Assembly: GCA_964346665.1 (NCBI GenBank)
Contig: CAYFVC010000062.1
Coordinates: 1-9,454, forward strand
Origin: JAZGEG01 sp964346665
GTDB taxonomy: Archaea > Aenigmatarchaeota > Aenigmatarchaeia > QMZP01 > QMZT01
DNA: 9,454 bases
Reading direction: 5' to 3'
The position numbers and the translations under genes are program-made. Shown one piece after another: positions 5,116-9,454 of the stretch (its first letter is position 1; each line of letters starts with the position of its first letter). The notes under the pieces were generated by a model, which saw only the letters and a program-made list of their open reading frames with translations, was not told the origin of the DNA and searched no databases.

Positions 5116-6123
5116 ATGATTATCGCCATAACTGGGACTCCGGGGACAGGGAAAACGGAAGTCGCGAAAGCCCTCGCGAAAAGATTGGGATGGTGGTCTG
5201 TTTCTCTTAACGATCTCGCGAAAGAGGAGGACCTTTACAAAGGTTATGACAAGGAAAGGATGTGTAAAATAATCGATTTGAAGAGGATGAGGGAGGAGGT
5301 GAATATCCTAGCAGTTTCCCACAAGAACATGATAATAGAATCGCATTATTCGCACGAAATGCCCTCAGATGTCGTGATAGTTCTGCGAACGGAACCGAAT
5401 GCCCTTCGTAAGAGGATGATAGAGAAGGGGTTCCACACGGCAAAAATAGCGGAAAACATGGAGGCGGAGATGGGGAACGTGATAAAGGATGAAGCAATAG
5501 CTCTCCACAAAAACGTTTACGAGATCGACAACACAAATAAAATCCCTAAGAATGTTGCAAAAGAGATCGAGAATTTAATTCGAGAACAACCCTTCCTAAC
5601 GAAAGATTTGAAAGTCCCGGAGGATTTTGTGATGGATTTCAGGAAGCCGTTCGGAAGGGTTTTCAAGGGATCATGGGACGAGGCAGCGAAGAAAGTGGTT
5701 GACGATATGAAGAACAAAAAGAATTTGGTGGTTTCGGTCGGTGATCCCACAAGCTATTACTTGATCAGGCACGGCCTTAAACCGAACATGATAATTTTCG
5801 ATGGAAAGGAGAAGAGGAAGGAGTTCGGGAAGAAGATCATTTTCAAAGGTAAGGAAATAACAGTTAAAAATCCCCCTCGCCATATTACGGTTGATTTGTG
5901 GAAGGCGATTGAAAAATCAATCCCGATCCTTCAAAAGAAAAGGGTGAAGATTTTCGTTAAGGGGGAGGAAGACTTAGCGGTTCTTCCCTGCGCGATTCAT
6001 CTCCCTCTTGGGAGTTATATAGTTTACGGTCATTTCGAATATGGTCTGGTTCTCGTGGAAATCAACGAGAAGAAGAAGGAGCGAGCGAAAGCATTGCTAG
6101 AGAATATAATGTTTTCTCAATAA
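5116..6123 (+). CDS. Fusion of AK6/Fap7-type nucleotide kinase and GTP-dependent dephospho-CoA kinase (DUF359)
   Basis: The 335-residue protein joins two domains. Residues 1-155 are a P-loop kinase of the AK6/Fap7 (CINAP) type: Walker A GTPGTGKT (7-14), an NMP-side ESHYSH (75-80), and the lid-like stretch RTEPNALRKRM onward (91-127). This family phosphorylates AMP/dAMP and, in eukaryotes, assists 18S rRNA maturation. Residues about 164-318 match DUF359 (PF04019), the archaeal GTP-dependent kinase for the last step of coenzyme A synthesis. Its motifs are SVGDPTS (207-213), IIFDGKEKR (226-234), KNPPRHIT (251-258), VKGEEDLAVLP (281-291) and YGHFEYG (304-310). Both domains look intact, and no stop or frameshift lies between them. 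Stand-alone forms are the usual arrangement as far as I know. The fusion could couple nucleotide supply to CoA synthesis, which is inference. Confidence 0.88.
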   Translation: MIIAITGTPGTGKTEVAKALAKRLGWWSVSLNDLAKEEDLYKGYDKERMCKIIDLKRMREEVNILAVSHKNMIIESHYSHEMPSDVVIVLRTEPNALRKRMIEKGFHTAKIAENMEAEMGNVIKDEAIALHKNVYEIDNTNKIPKNVAKEIENLIREQPFLTKDLKVPEDFVMDFRKPFGRVFKGSWDEAAKKVVDDMKNKKNLVVSVGDPTSYYLIRHGLKPNMIIFDGKEKRKEFGKKIIFKGKEITVKNPPRHITVDLWKAIEKSIPILQKKRVKIFVKGEEDLAVLPCAIHLPLGSYIVYGHFEYGLVLVEINEKKKERAKALLENIMFSQ

Positions 6124-6126
6124 GCT

Positions 6127-6642
6127 TTATTTCTCAACAACCTTCTTCCCTCTTTCCTGGGGAATTATCTTTTTCTTAGCTTTCGAGAATTTTCTTTCAA
6201 GTTCCTTCCCCCTGAAAATCCGATCCAAAAAGATCGCAAGCGCTGCGATTTCCGAGTGTGGCTGGCTCGTTACCGAAACATTCCAGTCCGCGAGATCGTA
6301 AACTCCAGGCGGGACTTTTTCACCCCCAATGATCACGAGCAGGTCCTTCTCCTTCCTTACCTTGCCTATTACCTTTTGGACAGGGAGGCCGTACATCGTG
6401 AGGTGAGCGATCTTCCCTTTCCAATTCCTAATGAAAGACTTCCAGTTCTTTTCGTACTTCACTTCGAAATCCCCACCCCACTCTTTCGAAACTTTTTTCA
6501 CGCTTTCCAGAAGTTTTTGATCCTTTTCCCCGGAATAAACAATCCCGTTCGCTCCGAACGCCCTGGATACGAGGCCGCAGTGTGTGGAAATCCTAGGGTC
6601 TCTCGAAATTCTGTGGCCAAGCCTTAGAATTAATATTTTCAT
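6127..6642 (-). CDS. trm56: tRNA (cytidine-56 2'-O)-methyltransferase, SPOUT family
   Basis: Archaeal Trm56 uses S-adenosylmethionine to methylate the ribose of C56 in the T-loop of tRNAs, stabilising the tRNA elbow. The 171-residue protein shows the whole signature set: LRLGHRISRDPRISTHCGLVSRAFGA split over residues 6-31 (RDxR then TH-like STH and RAFGA), HLTMYGLP (80-87), IIGGEKVPPGVYDLADWNV (104-122) and SQPHSEIAALAIFLDR (126-141). The last two form the knotted SAM-binding part typical of SPOUT enzymes. The C-terminus is lysine-rich and may contact tRNA. It begins six bases after the stop codon of the mazG-like gene, with GAGTGA over that stop as a weak ribosome site, so the two are co-transcribed. 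It is convergent with the kinase fusion, three bases apart. Confidence 0.95.
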   Translation of the reverse strand: MKILILRLGHRISRDPRISTHCGLVSRAFGANGIVYSGEKDQKLLESVKKVSKEWGGDFEVKYEKNWKSFIRNWKGKIAHLTMYGLPVQKVIGKVRKEKDLLVIIGGEKVPPGVYDLADWNVSVTSQPHSEIAALAIFLDRIFRGKELERKFSKAKKKIIPQERGKKVVEK

Positions 6643-6648
6643 GAAAAA

Positions 6649-7023
6649 TCACTCTTTGGGTTTTCTCCATACCCCCTTATACCTCTTCTTGGGGTACTTC
6701 TTCTCGGCTTCTTTGAGTTTCGCAAGAACTATTTTCGCTAGGTCAATATCAAGAGCATTCGCCATGCTCAGGCAGTGGTTAATTACATCCGCGAGTTCAC
6801 TCCTTATCCTTTCCATCAGGTTTTCATTTCCCTTTATACTGCCCATATCATTTTCATTCATCCACTGGAAGAGCTCTAACAATTCCCCAGCTTCCACCGC
6901 GATCGCGATAGCGAGATCTTTCGGGTTGTGGTATTTTTCCCAATCTCGCTCGCGAACGAAGTGCCTCAATTTCGATTTCAATTTCTCGAAATCCATGTAC
7001 TCTTCGCTTTCGAAATCAGTCAT
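6649..7023 (-). CDS. MazG-like nucleotide pyrophosphohydrolase (RS21-C6/dCTPase type)
   Basis: The 124-residue all-alpha protein belongs to the MazG/RS21-C6 group, which hydrolyses (d)NTPs, often dCTP or modified variants, to the monophosphate and pyrophosphate and so cleans the nucleotide pool. Motifs: RERDWEKYHNPKDLAIA (24-40), the metal-binding EAGELLE (44-50), SELAD (75-79) completing the ExxE...ExxD set, and the C-terminal KYPKKRYKG (109-117). A His at 83 takes the place of the Tyr often found after ELADV. Exact substrate cannot be told from sequence. The ATG at 7021-7023 has a TATA box 24 bases upstream, implying a leaderless mRNA that continues into trm56. Divergent from the OB-HD gene. 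Confidence 0.9.
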   Translation of the reverse strand: MTDFESEEYMDFEKLKSKLRHFVRERDWEKYHNPKDLAIAIAVEAGELLELFQWMNENDMGSIKGNENLMERIRSELADVINHCLSMANALDIDLAKIVLAKLKEAEKKYPKKRYKGVWRKPKE

Positions 7024-7042
7024 ATCTTATTTTTGCTTTTTG

Positions 7043-7050
7043 TTTATATA
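7043..7050 (-). promoter_or_regulatory. TATA box of the mazG-like/trm56 operon
   Basis: The minus strand carries TATATAAA, centred about 24 bases before ATG 7023. It lies only about 11 bp, centre to centre, from the TATA element of the divergent OB-HD gene, so the TFB contact regions of the two promoters overlap. Confidence 0.65.
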
Positions 7051-7052
7051 TC

Positions 7053-7062
7053 ATTTTTAAAT
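7053..7062 (+). promoter_or_regulatory. TATA element of the OB-HD gene
   Basis: ATTTTTAAAT is centred about 25 bases before ATG 7083, predicting a leaderless mRNA. It nearly abuts the minus-strand TATA box at 7043-7050. Confidence 0.55.
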
Positions 7063-7082
7063 CAAGGCTACGTATTTTAATC

Positions 7083-8033
7083 ATGCTCGTAAAAAACCTC
7101 GCTCCTTATGAATCAGTGGACGGGAAGTACGTCGTGAAATTCAAGAAACCTGTCCAGAAATACGCGAAGGGTTACGTTTTTCAATTGAGGGTAGGCGACC
7201 CTTCAGGCGAAATAATGCTGAGGTACTGGGGCCCGGATAACAAGGTGGAAGTCGAAAGACTTTACAAATCTATAAAAAAGGATGATGTGGTTTACGTTGC
7301 TGGGGAAACAACGATCTTCAACAGCAGGGTTGCGATAAATATCAATCCCCCCGGCGGGAAGATAACCGTTTTGAAATCGGGGGAATACAAAAAATCCGAT
7401 TTCATCCCGGAGAGCGAGAAGGACACGAAGGAGATGTACGCTGAGCTAACGAGGGTGGCGGATTCTCTCGAAAACAAACATTTGAAAGAGCTGGTCTACT
7501 CCTTCATAAAAGACCCTGCCTTCTCCGAGAAGTTCCTGAAACACCCTGGGGCGATGTACAAGCATCACGGATGGCTGGGGGGTTTGCTCGAACACACTTT
7601 GAACGTGGTGAAGATATGCGAGTTTCTTCATAAGATTCACCCCAAGCTTAACCGAGACCTAATGATAACAGGAGCGATACTCCACGATATAGGGAAGATC
7701 AGGGAACTTGATGTCACCACTCACATACGAACGTCCGTGGAGGGCATGCTTGTAGGGCATTTAGCACTCACCTATGAGGAAGTCTCGAAGAAAATGGATA
7801 AGTTGGAAATCCCCGAAGACCTCAAGTTGAAAGTGAAACACCTCCTAATAAGCCACCACGGAAAGACAGAATATGGATCGCCAAAACAGCCCTCGATCCC
7901 CGAGGCACTTGCCATTTATCTCGCGGACGAAACCGATTCCAAGATAACGGAAATGCTCACGCTCATAAAGAGGGCGGAAACAGAAGACGACTACATCTAC
8001 GTGAGGGATTTCGGACCTATTTATCTAAAATAG
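7083..8033 (+). CDS. OB-fold/HD-domain protein, YhaM-like 3'-5' exoribonuclease
   Basis: The 316-residue protein has the architecture of YhaM/CBF1: an N-terminal OB fold (about 1-100, with AKGYVFQLRVGDPSGEI at 28-44) followed by an HD phosphohydrolase domain (about 140-300). Metal ligands are visible at His171 in LLEHT, His201-Asp202 in ILHDIGK, His226 in VGHLALT, His258-His259 in SHHG, and an Asp in LADETDSK (280-287). The segment EYGSP followed by PEALAIYLADETDSK is characteristic of this subfamily. Bacterial YhaM trims RNA or single-stranded DNA 3' ends with Mn2+; the archaeal homologue probably has a similar role, which is inference. Its length matches the family (about 310-320). It ends 12 bases from the convergent gene at 8046. 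Confidence 0.9.
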   Translation: MLVKNLAPYESVDGKYVVKFKKPVQKYAKGYVFQLRVGDPSGEIMLRYWGPDNKVEVERLYKSIKKDDVVYVAGETTIFNSRVAININPPGGKITVLKSGEYKKSDFIPESEKDTKEMYAELTRVADSLENKHLKELVYSFIKDPAFSEKFLKHPGAMYKHHGWLGGLLEHTLNVVKICEFLHKIHPKLNRDLMITGAILHDIGKIRELDVTTHIRTSVEGMLVGHLALTYEEVSKKMDKLEIPEDLKLKVKHLLISHHGKTEYGSPKQPSIPEALAIYLADETDSKITEMLTLIKRAETEDDYIYVRDFGPIYLK

Positions 8034-8045
8034 CAACCTTTTAGT

Positions 8046-8627
8046 TCATCTTTGGGCATATTTGTCGGCCAGCATTTGTAAATGCTTATCTTTGTAAACT
8101 TTTTCACCCCTCATCCAAATTTCTGCTATGTCAAATTTAGTGATATCCCATGTAATATCAGGATCAGCTTCATCTTGAACTAGAACTTTACCTCTCTTAT
8201 AGCTATAACCAATTAGCTTACCTTTATGTTCAACCCCCCTTTTACTAAGAAAAGTACAGTCAGGGATTTCGAGACCATGCCCTGAAAGCCCGGGAGGAAA
8301 GTCAAACTCTTTAGACAAATACTCACAAAACGCGTTCCACGTGTTACAAGGTAAGCATTGGTAAATTATTTTATTTCCATTCTCCCAGACTTTTACAATT
8401 TTTCTTACCGTTTCTTTGGAAGCACCTATTATATTTCTTTCAGAACCCTGGTAAAAAGATGCTTCCTTATCATTATAAAAACGCAAACAACACTTTGTAA
8501 GCACATCTCCGTTTTTCATATGAACATTTAATTTAGGTCCTCCGTAAGGAACTTCAGAATCAGAGTGAATACCCAATTCGTGATAGAAGCGTCCCCTTGC
8601 TCCATCCCAAGTTCTGGCAACTCCCAT
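8046..8627 (-). CDS. Hypothetical Cys-rich protein, unrecognised
   Basis: This soluble 193-residue protein matches no family I know. It has six cysteines: an adjacent pair C46-C47, C91 and C94 in QCLPCNTW, C101 and C124. The CLPC and C101 group could be a metal site or redox centre, but the usual spacing of a second CxxC knuckle is absent. A short segment of alternating strands (HKGKLIGYSYKRGKVLVQ, 134-151) looks like a small beta unit, perhaps SH3-like. No membrane segments are visible. The start is ATG 8625-8627; the nearest TATA-like element (8659-8668) would leave a leader of roughly 12 bases. Sampled stretches look AT-rich compared with rfcS. Its role is unknown. Confidence 0.68.
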   Translation of the reverse strand: MGVARTWDGARGRFYHELGIHSDSEVPYGGPKLNVHMKNGDVLTKCCLRFYNDKEASFYQGSERNIIGASKETVRKIVKVWENGNKIIYQCLPCNTWNAFCEYLSKEFDFPPGLSGHGLEIPDCTFLSKRGVEHKGKLIGYSYKRGKVLVQDEADPDITWDITKFDIAEIWMRGEKVYKDKHLQMLADKYAQR

Positions 8628-8658
8628 GTTATCAAATAAGGATTTTAAGGAACTTGGA

Positions 8659-8668
8659 ATTATAAAAC
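8659..8668 (-). promoter_or_regulatory. Possible TATA element of the 193-residue gene
   Basis: The minus strand reads GTTTTATAAT, about 37 bases before ATG 8627. That is further than the 25 bases seen at the leaderless genes, so a short leader is predicted. An alternative, CCTTAAAAT at 8642-8650, is about 19 bases away, which is too close. Confidence 0.35.
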
Positions 8669-8701
8669 TTTCGTTATCCGGAGAAATTTTTAATCAAAAG
8701 A

Positions 8702-8711
8702 TTTATTAAAT
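8702..8711 (+). promoter_or_regulatory. TATA-like element of the antiporter gene
   Basis: TTTATTAAAT is centred 22-23 bases before ATG 8729, close to leaderless spacing. A second AT-rich element, AAATTTTTAATC at 8685-8696, is about 39 bases upstream and is an alternative. Confidence 0.4.
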
Positions 8712-8728
8712 CAAGAATAATATTAAGC

Positions 8729-9454
8729 ATGGCCTTCGACATAACGCTTACAATGACTTATTTTGCCTTCCTTCTAGGTTTCGGGATTGTGATAGCGAAT
8801 CTCCTTAAGAAGGTGAAGATACCCGATACGTTCTTCCTTCTCATGCTCGGTCTTGTTTTGGGCCCGACAGTTTTCATGCACCCGTTCGTTATGCAATACG
8901 TTAACATAACGCTCGTGGATGTAACAGCAATGGGGACCGTCCCTGATTTCCTTAGGATACTAGCCCTTATTTTAGTGGTTTTCACAGGAGCGTTCAACCT
9001 GAATTGGAAGGTTTTCAAACGCTTCTCGGATGTTTCCGTTAACCTAGCTTTCGTAGGAGTTATATTCAGCACAGTACTCCTTGGGCTCGTGGCCAACCTG
9101 ATGTTCGGGCTTGAGCCTGTGTACGCTCTCTTGTTAGGGGCGGTTATAAGCGGGACAGGGACAGGGGTTTTATACGCTTTTGAACATTCTCTTTCCAGAT
9201 CAAGAAGAGCGCTCACCATCATAAAGGTAGAGTCCATATTCAATTCACCCCTCACTGTTTTGCTTCCGATCCTTTTCCTCGACCTCGTGCTCATGCAGCC
9301 GGGAGCACTTTTCGAACCGATGAAGTATGTTGCTCAATTCTGGCAGATGATTGTGGCAGGGGTAGGAACGGGGATAGTGATAGGATTCGCTGTTTCGAAA
9401 ATAATGAGAGGCATGCTGAGGGAATATTCATCCCTCATCCTTTTCTCGATCGCC
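8729..9454 (+). CDS. Cation/proton antiporter (CPA-type, Na+/H+ exchanger family), N-terminal part
   Basis: The reading frame is open from ATG 8729 to the window end, giving the first 242 residues of a multi-pass membrane protein, about 60% of a typical 390-400-residue exchanger core. The motif IPDTFFLLMLGLVLGP (31-46) is the usual N-terminal signature of PF00999. AVISGTGTGVLYAFEH (138-153) occupies the place of the unwound TM4-equivalent motif (TDP or TSP in relatives). KVESIFNSPLTVLLPILFLD (166-185) corresponds to the ion-binding ND/DD helix. Here the second position is Ser (N172-S173), unlike the canonical ND or DD. Some archaeal relatives carry N-S/T-P here, as I recall them. Ion specificity cannot be told. 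It is divergent from the 193-residue gene; the 3' end lies outside the window. Confidence 0.88.
   Translation, partial: MAFDITLTMTYFAFLLGFGIVIANLLKKVKIPDTFFLLMLGLVLGPTVFMHPFVMQYVNITLVDVTAMGTVPDFLRILALILVVFTGAFNLNWKVFKRFSDVSVNLAFVGVIFSTVLLGLVANLMFGLEPVYALLLGAVISGTGTGVLYAFEHSLSRSRRALTIIKVESIFNSPLTVLLPILFLDLVLMQPGALFEPMKYVAQFWQMIVAGVGTGIVIGFAVSKIMRGMLREYSSLILFSIA

Noticed and set aside
5207..5536. 109-residue minus-strand frame inside the kinase fusion
   Set aside because: It is low-complexity, rich in Ser, Pro, Cys and Arg, and opposite a well-supported coding frame.
6584..7060. 158-residue plus-strand frame over trm56 and the mazG-like gene
   Set aside because: It is rich in Ser and Phe, antisense to two recognised genes, and would cover their promoter.
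8626..8632. ATGTTAT at the start of the 193-residue gene as a further operator copy
   Set aside because: It has no matching inverted arm, is formed by the start-codon region, and the 7-mer recurs by chance in AT-rich sequence, for example as ATAACAT near 3733.
8758..9294. 178-residue minus-strand frame at the right end
   Set aside because: It is an antisense shadow of the antiporter, whose frame has transport-family motifs and hydrophobic segments; the shadow is rich in Thr, Arg and Lys.
1..9454. tRNA, rRNA, CRISPR arrays or transposons
   Set aside because: No cloverleaf-like sequence, regularly spaced repeats, transposase motifs or terminal inverted repeats were seen; intergenic gaps are too short for most.

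Overview
The window is archaeal. It carries a replication factor C small subunit, the archaea-specific tRNA C56 2'-O-methyltransferase Trm56, an archaeal-type GTP-dependent dephospho-CoA kinase domain (DUF359), a DUF2178/HTH membrane-protein-plus-regulator pair, and TATA-box promoters placed for leaderless transcription. A DPANN or euryarchaeal lineage would fit, but nothing here fixes the phylum. Gene density is very high: no gap reaches 300 bases, and convergent neighbours end 3, 3, 12 and 21 bases apart.

Left part (1-2395). A fragment of a plus-strand gene ends at 56 and meets a minus-strand lipoprotein gene. Upstream on the minus strand is a probable module of a DUF2178 four-helix membrane protein, a 64-residue XRE-type HTH regulator overlapping it by a few bases, and a CPBP (CAAX/Abi-like) intramembrane protease. 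The upstream region of the DUF2178 gene holds two related inverted repeats exactly 42 bp apart, one over the likely TATA element. This looks like an autoregulatory operator. A two-helix small membrane protein precedes it.

Middle part (2476-6123). A ribose-phosphate pyrophosphokinase gene (prs, plus) converges with an unrecognised Cys-containing 218-residue gene (minus), which lies just downstream of rfcS (minus). Divergent from rfcS is a two-domain protein that joins an AK6/Fap7-type nucleotide kinase to a GTP-dependent dephospho-CoA kinase domain.

Right part (6127-9454). A mazG-like NTP pyrophosphohydrolase and trm56 form a minus-strand operon. The mazG-like gene is divergent from an OB-fold plus HD-domain protein resembling the exoribonuclease YhaM, and their two TATA boxes lie almost back to back. 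A second unrecognised, Cys-rich gene follows on the minus strand, then a cation/proton antiporter (plus) that runs off the window end.

Together the recognised genes cover nucleotide metabolism (PRPP, NMP kinase, NTP clean-up), coenzyme A synthesis, DNA replication, tRNA modification and RNA turnover: an ordinary core-gene neighbourhood. Set among them are a small regulatory membrane module, two orphan genes and a lipoprotein. At most promoters the TATA box centre lies about 22-27 bases from the start codon, implying leaderless mRNAs. Clear Shine-Dalgarno sequences appear only in the DUF2178/HTH operon. No tRNA, rRNA, CRISPR array, insertion sequence or intein was found.
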